DNA from: Neoarius graeffei
Lineage: Eukaryota > Chordata > Actinopteri > Siluriformes > Ariidae
DNA: 64,000 nt
Direction: 5' to 3'
NCBI RefSeq assembly: GCF_027579695.1
Contig: NC_083576.1
Location: forward strand, 35,453,260 to 35,517,259
The notes under the pieces are model-generated. The model made no database searches. It was not told where the DNA came from and saw only the letters and a program-made list of their open reading frames with translations. The number at the start of each line of letters is the position of its first letter. The first letter of the stretch is position 1. Below, one piece after another: positions 10,237 to 22,532 of the stretch. Made by a program: the position numbers and the translations under genes.

Positions 10237-11289
10237 GTAAGTACTTTATTGCCTGGTCTCAGATTTGATGGTACAGTGTTTGTTTGTTTGTTTGTTTGTT
10301 TGTTTTTAAATAAATATTGAATGACATTCTTTAGCAAGCCCACTAAACAGGTAAAAATGTGTTGCCCCATCTCATGTTTTGGTTGCTCAGAAACCTAGAT
10401 AACTACACAAAAAAATGATAGCTGTGTAAAATAACTAGAGACTGAGTAATGATTTAAGTTCTTTTGTACAGACTAAGGAAAATAAGCATGTATATGAATG
10501 CCCAGGTGGAGAATAACTTGGTTATCCTTTACAGCTAACATCATTGATGTACAATGTTGTTTGGTCTCTCAATAACAGCAGGAGCAAGTTGCTTATAAGG
10601 GCCTTAATTTTTTGTAAAAAAAAAAGTTTTGTTTTGTTTTTTTTTTTTAAACTTTTAGCCCTTAATATTTAAGGCCTTCAGTATTTAAATTTTCTTAAAT
10701 TTAATTGTACAGTCTTAAATTATGTAATAAGCATGACTCCTCCAGTGGCTTTATTTATTTATTTTAAAATAAAAACTAGGGATGTTCAGAGTTCACCATT
10801 TAACTGATGACAGTTTTAATTGATTGATACTCTCAGTTAAAGGCCGAGAGAAATGTACCCCATTTCCCTCTTGGATAATAATAGTACAAGTCCTGACAAT
10901 GGTAAGTATCATTGAAACCCACGTCGTAAATGTTTTCCACTGACGTCCACACAGTGTAGCTTCTGTCCAACTCTCTGCTAGATTATTCATTTTGACGGAA
11001 ACTTGCGATAGAACATGACATAAAAAGAGAGACAGTCATTAAACTACAATCTATGACTGTTATGGAGAAGAAGGGAAAGTGCCCGGAAAGTGATGTATTG
11101 CTGCCGGGTGCAGCAACACAAACGCCGTGGAGGAAGTGGCCTGGTTTCTTTTTCCAAAAGATAAAGGTAATTGCTAATTAGTGTAGACTTTGCTACAATG
11201 AACTTCAAAGCATTTTGTTTCCAACATACTGTAATACTACTAACTTGAGGAATGCATCTTCAACTTCCAGTCATCCCCCCCCCAAATTC

Positions 11290-11365
11290 TGGCTCAAATC
11301 GGTATGGTTCGATACCTCGCTCTTCTTCCACTTGTTCTTCTGTCAGTGCGTTGTCATCAACTTAA
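11290..11365 (-). pseudogene. Possible remnant exon with EPYRFEPE motif
   Basis: On the minus strand a short frame reads ALTEEQVEEERGIEPYRFEP followed by EFG. The GIEPYRFEPE block resembles the N-terminal motif of multicopy fish proteins with a P2X7-type intracellular domain. No zinc-binding part is present nearby. It lies inside the uqcrq intron, antisense to it. Weak assignment. Confidence 0.25.
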
Positions 11366-13354
11366 ACTGACGAAAAACCGCTAAAACTTGAATTTTCTCC
11401 CTCATTAAATTCCTGCTCAGTTTGGTCACTCGTTGTTGTTCGTGGCTGACATACACTCGTGACATCACGCAGCTTCCGTCTGCTACTTCCGGGCTAAATT
11501 TACTCTGCTTTTGTCTGTGAATATATCTGCTACTGTGCAGTTTTAGAGAATAGTTAAACCTCGCCGAATTTAACTGCTGTTCTGTTTTAGCGCAAAAAAA
11601 AAAATGCATTTCTCTTGGCCTTTAAATGGTTAATAAAAAAAAGGGGGATAAAAGTTTAGTGTGGTAAATGCACAGAATGTAGAGAGGGTAAAAAATGTGG
11701 GACAGGGCCTAAATTTACAACTTATCAACACGTGCAACCAATACAGGTGCCTACAGGCTATAGTCATATTTGCAGTCTGAACAAAATGAAATGAGCCAAT
11801 AGTAGTAGTGTTTGGGACCACTTGGACTGAAAGAATGAGGTTATATGTAAGCTATGTTGTGTAGTGTTGAAATGTAGCAGTAGTACAACTGCAATGCAGT
11901 ACCACTTGCAAAGTAAACATCCATAAGCATTGTGTGAAGGAGGACAGCAAACTTTGCCCTCCATGTTAGCCAGGAGATTGTGATTCCCGGTGGTCTGTGG
12001 TGACCACTTGAGGATTTGTTTAATGGTGGAGAAAAGAGATTTTGCCCATTTTATGTGGTCTGTGGAGAGGGTTTTCAGGAACATACCAGGGACATCAGTG
12101 GAGAAAAGGTTAAAGTTCAGGATTTTCCATTGATAATTTCCAGTCATTTACTAAATTTTAAAAGTCTGTTATTGCAATCCCTGATGGAACATTACCTTAC
12201 TTTCTGCAAACTATAGTTACCTGTTAGCTATCAGTTATAGAATAGCAGCTGGCTAGTGGATTCCCCCCCCCCCCCCCCCCCAAATGCAAGAGGATGTAGG
12301 TTTTTCATGTCACTCAAGTGACTGTTTTCTAAAACATGTGGTTCAAGCAAAAAGACAGGTGTGTGGGGGGGGGTTTAAATCTGCCTTGTTAGAGTAAGCC
12401 CCACAAACTGTGTAAAACACACTCAATTGATTCCATGATGGAATGCAGCTTGGCCTCCATGCTCCTGTTTTGCTGCATGCCTTGCTCTGCAGGCAACTGG
12501 TAGCAAATAATGCGATTTATATTATTTTGGACTGGATATGCAACTGGATTAGAATAATTTTGCATCGCCAGAGGTTAAACTTTCAAGTGAATCAAATCCG
12601 TGTCAATTATATTGTTCAGTCAGTAGCTTGGTCCCCTTTGTGTACAAGTATCTGGTGTATAAGGCCACCTGGGAGCATATTGGAAGTGGTGGTGGTGCTT
12701 GACGTACTTGGTTGCAAAATAAGCTTAAAAGGAGCTCAACACCAATATCTACCAGTAAGCATTTTTTTTTTAAGCAAAGTCTTCTGCTGTTTAATCAGTG
12801 AAATTGTACATCCACTGCAGATCTATTAATCTCAAATTCTGATGCAAAAATGGGTAACAAGTAAATAACATTGTTACATTATTTAGCCAAGTTCTTGGAC
12901 CGGGCATTATTACAGCTATTGTATTGGCCAGCTGGATATCTGTAAACTAACTAGCTAGAAGTCAGTGAAAAGGGGGGGAAGAACTGAACCTGAAACTTCT
13001 AGTCCATTGTGGGGGGGTCTGTCCAAGTCATATGATCTTGTGATCCTATGTATCTGTAAGGACAATTTTCACCAGTTTCTATGATCTTCCTGCTGAGCCT
13101 AAAGCAACTGCAGGACATGGGGTGTCCTTTCCTCATTAACCAACTGATGTTGAAGCTGAATTAATTCACACAGATTTGTTCTGGGAAAGAATTTTAAGGC
13201 CCTGATTTCAATGTGCTATGTAATCATTAGTCTAAAATATCATAACATTTAAAATTACTGTTATAATGATTAGACTATTAGTACATTAATAAATTGAAAT
13301 TGACATTTAGTTGCATTCAAACTAAAAAAAAAAACCCACTTCAGTTTATTTTAG

Positions 13355-13706
13355 ATTCATTATTATCTCTAGCCGCTTTATCCTGTTCTACAGGGTCGCA
13401 GGCAAGCTGGAGCCTATCCCAGCTGACTACAGGGGAAAGGCGGGGTACACCCTGGACAAGTCACCAGGTCATCACAGGGCTGACACACAGACAACCATTC
13501 ACACCTACGGTCAATTTAGAATCACCAGTTAACCTAACCTGCATGTCTTTGGACTGTGGGGGAAACCGGAGCACCCGGAGGAAACCCATGCGGACACGGG
13601 GAGAACATGCAAATTCCGCACAGAAAGGCCCTCGCTGGCCACGGGGGTCGAACCCGGACCTTCTTGCTGTGAGGCAACAGCACTAACCACTACACCACCG
13701 TGCCGC
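13355..13706 (-). mobile_element. tRNA-derived SINE, family 1
   Basis: On the minus strand it runs from a tRNA-like head (GTAGTGGTTAGTGCT A-box region, GGGTTCGACCC B-box region) through a conserved body. It ends with a tail of ATAATGAAT-type sequence after GCGGCTAGAGATAA. It is nearly full length and lies in the uqcrq intron. Confidence 0.9.
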
Positions 13707-14427
13707 TGCTATTTTAGATTTATTTTTTAAAAAAAATTTAATTTCTGCCATTACTTTGTCTTGCACGCCCCCTAGAGGCAGTCCCACACACTTGGCACAC
13801 TTTTTTTTTTGAGAAGCCCAGAAGCAGGACACCCCCCCCCCCCTTCTTTTTTCTTTCCTCTCACCTATTGCCATGGTGAATCGTACCATCAGTGCTTGAT
13901 TTGATGATGGCTTTTTGTATTCATCATGTACGCGCTTAACTCCGAGTGAACGTACTCGGAGTTGATCTGAACCAAGTCTGACAGCTGTCCTAGAACCAAA
14001 AATACAGCTTCCAGAGATAGAGTTCAGGGTCAGGCCCAGAGTTTGTTAAACTTTATTTCTGGGAATACCTCCCAGAAGTTGCTGATCTTATACAAAGAAG
14101 AGAAGCAAAAAAAAAAATTATTTTTTCCACCTAATTATTTTTTTAATTATCACAAAGTATTTCTGAACTGTTTTAACTCCTTCTGTATTCAGCAGTATGA
14201 GCAGCTCAAAGCACTTTGTTGTAACAAGTCAAAAGCAATCACTTGGTGACAGTTGCTTTATTTTTGAGTTATGGTTTATACCACTGACATTGTTTTATTG
14301 GAGGCTACAGCATAGGGTATTCATATAGCGTCAATTTGACAAGTATAAATTGGCCAATAGATATTACTGTAAATGATTTGTTTACATATTTATGAACCAT
14401 TTTGTATGCAAAACATGAAACCTACTA

Positions 14428-16026
14428 CAACCCCGATTCCAAAAACGTTGGGACAAAGTACAAATTGTAAATAAAAACGGAATGCAATGATGTGGAAGTT
14501 TCAAAATTCCATATTTTATTCAGAATAGAACATAGATGACATATCAAATGTTTAAACTGAGAAAATGTATCATTTAAAGAGAAAAATTAGGTGATTTTAA
14601 ATTTCATGACAACACATCTCAAAGTTGGGACAAGGCCATGTTTACCACTGTGAGACATCCCCTTTTCTCTTTACAGCAGTCTGTAAACGTCTGGGGACTG
14701 AGGAGACAAGTTGCTCAAGTTTAGGGATAGGAATGTTAACCCATTCTTGTCTAATGTAGGATTCTAGTTGCTCAACTGTCTTAGGTCTTTTTTGTCGTGT
14801 CTTCCGTTTTATGATGCGACAAATGTTTTCTATGGGTGAAAGATCTGGACTGCAGGCTGGCTAGTTCAGTACCCGGACCCTTCTTCTACGCAGCCATGAT
14901 GCTGTAATTGATGCATTATGTGGTTTGGCATTGTCATGTTGGAAAATGCAAGGTCTTCCCTGAAAGAGACGCCGTCTGGATGGGAGCATATGTTTTTTTT
15001 CTAGAACCTGGATATACCTTTCAGCATTGATGGTGTCTTTCCAGATGTGTAAGCTGCCCATGCCACACGCACGAATGCAACCCCATACCATCAGAGATGC
15101 AGGCTTCTGAACTGAGCGCTGATAACAACTTGGGTCGTCCTTCTCCTCTTTAGTCCGAATGACACGGCGTCCCTGATTTCCATAAAGAACTTCAAATTTT
15201 GATTCGTCTGACCACAGAACAGTTTTCCACTTTGCCACAGTCCGTTTTAAATGAGCCTTGGCCCAGAGAAGACGTCTGCGCTTCTGGATCACGTTTAGAT
15301 ACGGCTTCTTCTTTGAACTATAGAGTTTTAGCTGGCAACGGCGAATGGCACGGTGAATTGTGTTCACAGATAATGTTCTCTGGAAATATTCCTGAGCCCA
15401 TTTTGTGATTTCCAATACAGAAGCATGCCTGTATGTGATGCAGTGCCGTCTAAGGGCCCGAAGATCACGGGCACCCAGTATGGTTTTCCGGCCTTGACCC
15501 TTACACACAGAGATTCTTCCAGATTCTCTGAATCTTTTGATGATGATATGCACTGTAGACGATATGTTCAAACTCTTTGCAATTTTACACTGTCGAACTC
15601 CTTTCTGATATTGCTCCACTATTTGTCGGTGCAGAATTAGGGGGATTGGTGATCCTCTTCCCATCTTTACTTCTGAGAGCCGCTGCCACTCCAAGATGCT
15701 CTTTTTATACCCAGTCATGTTAATGACCTATTGCCAATTGACCTAATGAGTTGCAATTTGGTCCTCCAGCTGTTCCTTTTTTGTACCTTTTAACTTTTCC
15801 AGCCTCTCATTGCCCCGTCCCAACTTTTTTGAGATGTGTTGCTGTCATGAAATTTCAAATGAGCCAATATTTGGCATGAGATTTCAAAATGTCTCACTTT
15901 CGACATTTGATATGTTGTCTATGTTCTACTGTGAATACAATATCAGTTTTTGAGATTTGTAAATTATTGCATTCCGTTTTTATTTACAATTTGTACTTTG
16001 TCCCAACTTTTTTGGAATCGGGGTTG
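14428..16026 (-). mobile_element. Tc1-like transposon, family 1, near-intact
   Basis: It has CAACCCCGATTCCAAAAA-type inverted ends bordered by TA on both sides. At 1.6 kb it is full length. Its single transposase frame on the minus strand is nearly open. It lies in the uqcrq intron, opposite to the gene. Confidence 0.92.
14642..15718 (-). pseudogene. Tc1-family DD34E transposase with one nonsense codon
   Basis: The frame opens with MTGYKKSILEWQRLSEVKMG; a second Met at MGRGSP is the usual start. The paired helix-turn-helix region includes RQCKIAKSLN and the linker GRISVCKGQGRK. The catalytic residues are present: D in WSDESKFEVL, D in QHDNAKPHN and E in SPDLSPIEN. The first stop, at 14861, falls where relatives read LNWPACSPD, so TGG has become TAG. 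The frame then continues to DVSQW at 14642. KK in VLEKKHM is one residue more than in the sister copy at 61751. Apart from that stop it looks intact. Confidence 0.88.
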
Positions 16027-17015
16027 TAGTTCTACATGTTAATTGCATGAGACAGGTTGCATGATTTTATGTGACCTTTTATACGGTATATGGGCGCATC
16101 TGCTCCCTTTGTTAATGTCCCAGCTTTTTAAGGATTGGTCATACAGGGGGATTTTTATATCATCACTGCAAGTTCTGGTCAGTCAGGTGCACTAACACTT
16201 GAGCTAATGCTAGCTGTAACTGGTGAAATATCATGGGAGGGGTGACTCCTCATCATCTAAATGGTGTTTATGGGGATAACATGGCAAGATGTTAGTTAGT
16301 TGATGAACATTTTAGAGCAAAAAAAAAAAAAAATCCCAGAATATTTAACTTCAAATCTGTGTACAGTGCAACTATAAAATAAGTACTACAATTAAATACC
16401 CAAGAACTAAGAAGACACTAAACTGAACAAGTGCATTTTAAATCTGGGTTTAAAAGTATCTATCGAACTGGCTTTACTAAAGTTTAAGGAAGATGCAAGA
16501 AAAATATTTTTCAGCTATGTTTCACATGATTAACAGCTAGCGTGCCTCATGTCTGAGATGAGATGAATTTGGGAAAATATTTAAAAATTTTTCGAGAACC
16601 TGTTATTGCTGTAAGAAATTAAGTATAGAATGTTATTCAGGTAAACATCTTAACATGGTCAATTATACATAGCCAGCTGGGTATGGTGGCCCATCGGGTT
16701 AGCTTGCTTCATGGAAATACTCCTCTGGTGTGGTGGTGGTGTACCAGTGTTTTTAATTTTTATTTATTTATTTGATATAAAAATAGTGTGTGTGTGAAAG
16801 AGAGAGAGTGATTCCAAAGCTCTTCTGTTGGAATGCAGGTCAGGTAGATGAGGGATAAATTTTGTATAGGATTGTAAGCAAAGTTGCATATTTCTCATTA
16901 AAATCTGCCAAAAGTAAAATGGATCTACTGGTTGTGTTGACTAGAATTAACTCATAGGATCATGTGTGTACTTGTGTTTTAAGAGGTAATAATTTCTTTT
17001 CTGTTTCTGTCACAG

Positions 17016-17104
17016 CTATGGTTTTGATGTACCTCACATACACATGGGGCAATCATGTTCATGAGCAGAGCAAAAGGAAGAATGCTGCAGACTTTGACAA
17101 GTGA
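17016..17104 (+). CDS. uqcrq: uqcrq, final coding exon
   Basis: It follows the acceptor TGTCACAG and completes a Pro codon split with the exon ending at 10236. It reads MVLMYLTYTWGNHVHEQSKR and ends KNAADFDK before TGA. This matches the C-terminal half of UQCRQ: a hydrophobic segment, the YTWG motif, and a basic SKRKN tail. The frame is preserved across the intron (154 + 89 nt = 81 codons including stop). Confidence 0.95.
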
Positions 17105-17137
17105 ACCAAGACATCTTTGCATTCTGTGTCATTTATA

Positions 17138-17143
17138 AATAAA
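17138..17143 (+). terminator. uqcrq: uqcrq polyadenylation signal AATAAA
   Basis: The canonical AATAAA lies 34 bp after the uqcrq stop codon, giving a very short 3' UTR. Confidence 0.8.
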
Positions 17144-17323
17144 AAGAATTGTGTTAAATGAAAAGCAGGGTTTGTGGCTCATTTAATAATTTTTGTCTTA
17201 AGAGCTTGCCTTTTTTAAATAAAGGGTGGAGAGTGCAGCAACGGTGGTATCAAAGCTTACATGAGATTGTTTAATTGTATGATCCAGATGTGGTCATGAT
17301 TTCATATGTGTTTACTGGATATA

Positions 17324-18847
17324 CAGTGGTGCTTGAAAGTTTGTGAACCCTTTAGAATTTTCTATATTTCTGCATAAATATGACCTAAAACATCAGATTT
17401 TCACACAAGTCCTAAAAGTAGATAAAGAGAACCCAGTTAAACAAATGAGACGACAATATTATACTTGGTTATTTATTTATTGAGGAAAATGATCCAATAT
17501 TACATATCTGTGAGTGGCAAAAGTATGTGAACCTTTTGCTTTCAGTATCTGGTGTGACCCCCTTGTGCAGCAATAACTGCAACTAAACGTTTCCAGTAAC
17601 TGTTGATCAGTCCTGCACACTGATTTGGAGGAATTTTAGCCCATTCCTCCATATAGAACAGCTTCAACTCTGGGATGTTGGTGGGTTTCCTCACATGAAC
17701 TGCTCACTTCAGGTCCTTCCACAACATTTCGATTGGATCAAGGTCAGGACTTTGACTTGGCCATTCCAAAACATTAACTTTTATTCTTTAACCATTCTTT
17801 GGTAGAACAACTTGTGTGCTTAGGGTTGTTGTCTTGCTGCATGACCCACCTTCTCTTGAGATTCAGTTCATGGACAGATGTCCTGACATTTTCCCTTAGA
17901 ATTCTCTGGTATAATTCAAAATTCATTGTTCCATCAATGATTGCAAGCCATCCTGGCCCAGATGCAGCAAAACAGGCCCAAACCATGATACTATCACCAC
18001 CACCATGTTTCACAGATGGGATAAGGTTCTTATGCTGGAATGCAGTGTTTTCCTTTCTCCAAACATAACGCTTCTCATTTAAACCAAAAAGTTCTATTTT
18101 GGTCTCATCCATCCACAAAACATTTTTCCAATAGCCTTCTGGCTTGTCAACGTGATTTTTAGCAAACTGCAGATGAGCAGCAATGTTCTTTTTGGAGAGC
18201 AGTGGCTTTCTCCTTGCAACACCGCTGTGCACACCATTGTTGTTCAGTGTTCTCCTGATGGTAGACTCATGAACATTAACATTTAGCCAATGTGAGAGGC
18301 GCCTTCAGTTGCTTAGAAGTTACCCTGGGGTCCTTTGTGACCTCGCCAACTACTACACACCTTGCTCTTGGAGTGATCTTTGTTGGTTGACCACTCCTGG
18401 GGAGGGTAACAATGGTCTTGAATTTCCTCCATTTGTACACAATCTGTCTGACTGTGGATTGGTGGAGTCCAGACTCTTTTTAGAGATGGTTTTGTAACCT
18501 TTTCCAGCCTGATGAGCATCAGCAACGCTTTTTCTGAGGTCCTCAGAAATCTCCTTTGTTTGTGCCATGATACACTTCCACAAATGAGTTGTGAAGATTA
18601 GACTTTGATAGAGCCCTGTTCTTTAAATAAAACAGGGTGTCCACTCACACCTGATTTCAATCAGTGGAATGACAAATGCCTGACTCTAATTTCACCTTCA
18701 ACTTAACTGCTAATTCTAGAGGTTCACATACTTTTGCCACTCACAGATATGGAATATTGGATCATTTTCCTCAATAAATTACCAAGTATATTTTTGTCTC
18801 ATTTGTTTAGCTGGGTTCAAGGGTTCACAAACTTTCAAGCACCACTG
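17324..18847 (-). mobile_element. Tc1-like transposon, family 2
   Basis: The ends are CAGTGGTGCTTGAAAGTTTG on the left and its complement on the right, flanked by TA. The same family occurs at 29334-30936 and as a deleted copy at 35531-35742. It is 1.52 kb, close to full length, with the transposase on the minus strand. Confidence 0.92.
17560..18568 (-). pseudogene. Tc1 family-2 transposase, frameshifted
   Basis: It starts MAQTKEISEDLRKSVADAHQ (helix-turn-helix), then loses frame near KTISKKS. The catalytic part is read in another frame: WMDETKIELFG with the first D, the MVWACFAASGPG strand, and MQQDNNPKHTS with the second D. The last third is shifted after EWLKN. Not functional. Confidence 0.85.
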
Positions 18848-19059
18848 TACACTACCATACAGATGTTCATAATTCATCAGATGTTCATAATTCATAAGTT
18901 TGGATGCCATGATTATAGCTTATGTATTTTTCTACTCGAGGAATCTTATTCACAAGTGCAAATGTAGAAATAAACATTTCCAACTTTGTTTCTGAATAAC
19001 TACATTACAAGAGCATCATTGAAATGGAGATTTAAACTAAATCTCTAAGTCACTGTCCA

Positions 19060-19457
19060 CTTTTATTAGTTACACCTTTACATTCATGTAGTTATCTAAT
19101 CAGCCAATCGTGACCACAGCATGATGGGGGTGGGGAAAAAAACAAACATGCATACAGACACAGACCAAGAGCTTCAGTTAATAGTCCCATCAAATCCATG
19201 TTTCATGTTTTCTTCAAAGCATGAAGAAAAAAAGTGTGATCTCTGTGACTGATCATGGCATGGATGTCTATACCAGAAGGGCTGGTTTGAGTATTTCATA
19301 AATTGCTGATTTCCTGGGAAATTGACACAGGCCAGTATCTATAGTTTGCACAGAATGGTGCAACAAAATACTGAGTGATAGCTCTGTGGATGGAAACACC
19401 TTGGTAAAAGAGGTCAGAGGAAAATGGCCAGATTGGTTCAAGCTGCTACGACAGATA
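19060..19457 (+). mobile_element. Tc1-like transposon, family 4, 5' fragment
   Basis: After a lead with TAGTTATCTAATCAGCCAAT it encodes a decayed start of a Tc1-type transposase: TDHGMDV and RRAGLSIS, then after a stop TEWCNK, then a GKWPDW-like block. I recognise these from a common fish family (RRAGLSISETADLLG type). It is cut at 19458 by the TA insertion of the next element. Other scraps of this family are at 46511-46620 and about 52097-52375. Confidence 0.65.
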
Positions 19458-19459
19458 TA

Positions 19460-20112
19460 CTTGTGCATCTCAAAAAATTAGAATATCATGAATTCTTTTT
19501 AATTCAGAAAGGTAAACTTTCATATATTCCATATTCATTACACGTAAGATGAAATATTTCAAGCCTTTGTTTTTATTTTGAAGATGATTGATTATAGCTC
19601 ATGAAAATCAGAAATCCCATATTTCAGATTATTAGAATATTTCATTTTGAGTAAAACAGTATAAATACCATGTATCTGTTGGTCTAGTTCAGTCCACGCA
19701 ACCACAATCATGGGGAAGACTGCTGAGTTGACCGTTGTCCAGAAGACGATCATCGACACCCTCCACAAGGAGAATAAGCCACAGAAGGTTGCTGCTGAAA
19801 AGCCTTGCTGGAAAAGGTGCACAAGCAGCGGGGATGAGCACAGCCTTGAGAGGATTGTCAAGAAAAGTTAATTCAAGAACTTGGGAGAGCTTCACAAGGA
19901 ATTGACTGAGGCTGGTGTCAGTGCATCAAGAGCCACCACGCACAGAGCTACAACTATGGCATTCCTGATATCAAGCCGCTCCTGAACTAGAGCCAGTGTC
20001 AGAAGCATCTTACCTGGGCTAAGGAGAGAAAGAACTGGACTGTTGCTCAGTGGTTCAAAGTCCTCTTTTCAGATGAAAGTAAATTTTGCATTTCATTTGG
20101 AAAGCAATGTCC
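19460..20112 (+). mobile_element. Tc1-like transposon, family 3, truncated
   Basis: It begins CTTGTGCATCTCAAAAAATT after a TA, a known fish Tc1 terminus type. The transposase starts at 19710 with MGKTAELTVVQKTIIDTLHK and runs, with stops and lost segments, to VLFSDESKFCISFG, which has the first catalytic D. The second half is missing; sequence changes to a MITE at 20115. It is inserted into the family-4 fragment. Confidence 0.8.
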
Positions 20113-20114
20113 TA

Positions 20115-20876
20115 CCCTGTGTCCAAAATCACTCATTACTCACTATATAGTCACTGTATAGTGAGTTTGCCATTTTGTAGTGCTGTCCAAATGTATAGTG
20201 AGAATTATTACACCCTATATAGTGGACTCATAGTATCCCATAATGCATCATGAAAAGTAGTGTCCAACCGATGGTTACTAACCAAGAAATATATACCATC
20301 ATGCATTGCAGTCACGCTGAAAAAAAGTGTGTTGGGGTGAATGGACAGAGGAAGAAACCCATTATAAACGGACATTCAAGTACAATTAAAAATAGTAAGA
20401 GAACAGAAAATAAACTAAAATAGAATAAGACAAAATAAAAGTTAGAGTGCAGAGCAAGGAATTAATCAAAAGCCTCAAATTTGAAAACCCAAAAGGTAGC
20501 TACCAAAAAGGTAGCAGCAAAGAAGAAAGTATTCAGCCTTGATATAAAACAACTGAAAGATGCATCAGACACAAAGTACTTCATATTTATTAATGTGAGA
20601 CATATGCTCAGTATAATATGTATTTATCACAAAAATACATGCATGTATTTATTTTTGAAAACCCACCAACCTACTGATCTGGCATGTTTTAATTGTGCGA
20701 CAGTAATGACATGACATAGCGCGGCGGAGTACTATCCGAAAGTGTGGGGGGGTTTGTTGTTGTTTTTTCTTCTTCTCTCCATTTTACCAGTGAGCTCACT
20801 ATATAGTCCTCTATATAGTAATTCCCTATACAGTGAGTAGGAAGTAATGAACGAGTGAGTGATTTTGGACACAAGG
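20115..20876. mobile_element. MITE with CACTATATAGT-rich inverted ends
   Basis: The left end CCCTGTGTCCAAAATCACTC matches the complement of the right end (CCTTGTGTCCAAAATCACTC). Subterminal CACTATATAGT and CTATACAGTGAGT motifs occur in both arms. The interior is AT-rich. A lysine-rich frame at 20481-20714 (VATKKVAAKKKVFSLDIKQL) is unrecognised and probably incidental. The target duplication is not clear. Confidence 0.7.
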
Positions 20877-20949
20877 TTTTGTGTGTGTTGCAGTGACAAC
20901 GTAGGATAGAAAAGGAGGGAGAGAGCAAAAAGAGGGGATCTCTCGACCA

Positions 20950-20974
20950 GTGTGTGTGTGTGTGTGTGTGTGTG
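20950..20974. repeat. (GT)n microsatellite
   Basis: A short GT run lies next to an A-rich stretch just beyond the L1 C-terminal coding end, probably in its 3' UTR or tail. Confidence 0.9.
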
Positions 20975-21416
20975 TGAGAAAAAAAAACAGGAAAAAAAAT
21001 GGTTTAGAACCACTGAATTTGCATTGGTGAATATGGTATTTTGCAAGTAGAAATAGGTTAATTATAAAATATTTACCTTCATCTGTCATTCCAAAGTCAA
21101 CAAGAAGACAGTCACCTGTATCCTCCTCCCTATATACCAACTATATACCAAGTTTCAAGATATTGTCACATTTTTCAAGTTCTGCTGCAGGAAACCAACC
21201 CTACCTCTTTACATTGACCTCAGCAGCCCATGGCATAAGCCCACTGGACCTTTGGTCCTGGTGAGCTAAAAATTAAAATTTCTCAGATTTCTTAGTATCA
21301 AAGGGCACATATACATTACTTAGTCAACACATATACCAACTTTCAAGACCATACCACTCAGTTTTCAAGTTCTGCTCCGGAAACAAAATCTACCCCAAAA
21401 ACTAACCCAAGAGACT

Positions 21417-21774
21417 CATCTCATTATCTCTAGCCACTTTATCCTTCTACAGGGTCGCAGGCAAGCTGGAGCCTATCCCAGCTGACTACGGGCGAAAGGC
21501 GGGGTACACCCTGGACAAGTCGCCAGGTCATCACAGGGCTGACACATAGACACAGACAACCATTCACACTTACGGTCAATTTTAGAGTCACCAGTTAACC
21601 TAACCTGCATGTCTTTGGACTGTGGGGGAAACCGGAGCACCCGGAGGAAACCCACGTGGACACGGGGAGAACATGCAAACTCCACACAGAAAGGCCCTCG
21701 CCGGCCCCGGGGCTCGAACCCAGGACCTTCTTGCTGTGAGGCGACAGCGCTAACCGCTACACCACCGTGCCGCC
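21417..21774 (-). mobile_element. SINE family 1
   Basis: This is a full-length minus-strand copy with tRNA-like head and GATGAG tail. It is flanked by the 12-bp duplication ACCCAAGAGACT (21405-21416 and 21775-21786), which sits inside a unit of the tandem-repeat element. Confidence 0.93.
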
Positions 21775-21912
21775 ACCCAAGAGACTAAGTCTGAAATTGT
21801 TTCCATGGAAACATGAAAAATTTAAAGTTCTCAAATTTCTTAGTATGAAAAGGCACATCTACATCACCTTGTTAACATGTATACCAAGTTTCAAATCTGT
21901 ATCATGAATATT

Positions 21913-22280
21913 CCATCCATCCATTATCTGTAGCCACTTATCCTGTTCTACAGGGTTGCAGGCAAGCTGGAGCCTATCTCAGCTGACTATGGGCAAGAGG
22001 CAGGGTACACCCTGGACAAGTCACCAGGTCATCACAGGGCTGACACATCGAGACAAACAACCATTCACACTCACACCTACGGTCAATTTAGAGCCACCAA
22101 TTAGCCTAACCTACATGCCTTTGGACTGTGGGGGAAACTGGAGCACCCGGAGGAAACCCACGCAGACACGGAGAGAACATGTAAAATCCACACAGAAAGG
22201 CCCTCGTCGGCTGCTGGGCTCGAACCCAGGACCTTCTTGCTGTGAGGCGACAGTGCTAACCACTACACCACCATGCCGCC
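21913..22280 (-). mobile_element. SINE family 1, older copy
   Basis: This is a more diverged minus-strand copy of the same SINE, with head at the right (GCGGCATGGTGGTGTAG complement) and a CCATCC-type tail at the left. It is inserted in a later unit of the tandem-repeat element. Confidence 0.88.
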
Positions 22281-22532
22281 CAGTTTTGGATATATGCTCT
22301 GGAAACAAACATTGCTCTTAGGAACTAAGTCAAAATCTATTTTTTATGTAAAAAGTTGAAAAATCCAAAATAGCAAAAGGCACCAGTTCACATGTTGCTT
22401 GATATATATACAAAGTTTCATTAAGATATCTTCAGTAGTTTTAAAGATATGGCCTGGAAACGAAAACGTGACCGGACAGACGGACGGAACCCGTTTCTAT
22501 ATCCCCCACCAAACTTCGTTTGGGTGGGGGAT

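Larger units (their letters stand above)
10237..17015 (+). other. uqcrq: uqcrq intron, 6.8 kb
   Basis: It is bounded by GTAAGT (10237) and a pyrimidine-rich CTGTCACAG (ending 17015). It contains a (GTTT)n run (about 10278-10303), C or G homopolymers (about 12265-12281, 12366-12374), a SINE at 13355-13706 and a Tc1 at 14428-16026. Other frames inside it (for example 12443-12829) show no family resemblance. The length is inflated by mobile DNA. Confidence 0.85.
21070..22532. mobile_element. Tandem-repeat element ending in a hairpin, inside L1
   Basis: It interrupts the L1 C-terminal coding sequence: FFGIF ends at 22533 and FIINLFLLAKYHIH resumes at about 21060. ATATTTAT-like sequence lies at both borders. 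Without its two SINEs it consists of about four diverged units of about 190 bp, each with TATACCAAGTTTCA and TTTCAAGTTCTGCTCCGGAA or close variants (about 21137, 21330, 21880, 22405). The right end is a near-perfect hairpin, ATCCCCCACCAAAC / GTTTGGGTGGGGGAT (22499-22532). No coding. Confidence 0.6.

Noticed and set aside
12443..12829. 128-codon plus-strand frame in the uqcrq intron
   Set aside because: No recognisable domain, splice context or resemblance; composition like the surrounding intron.
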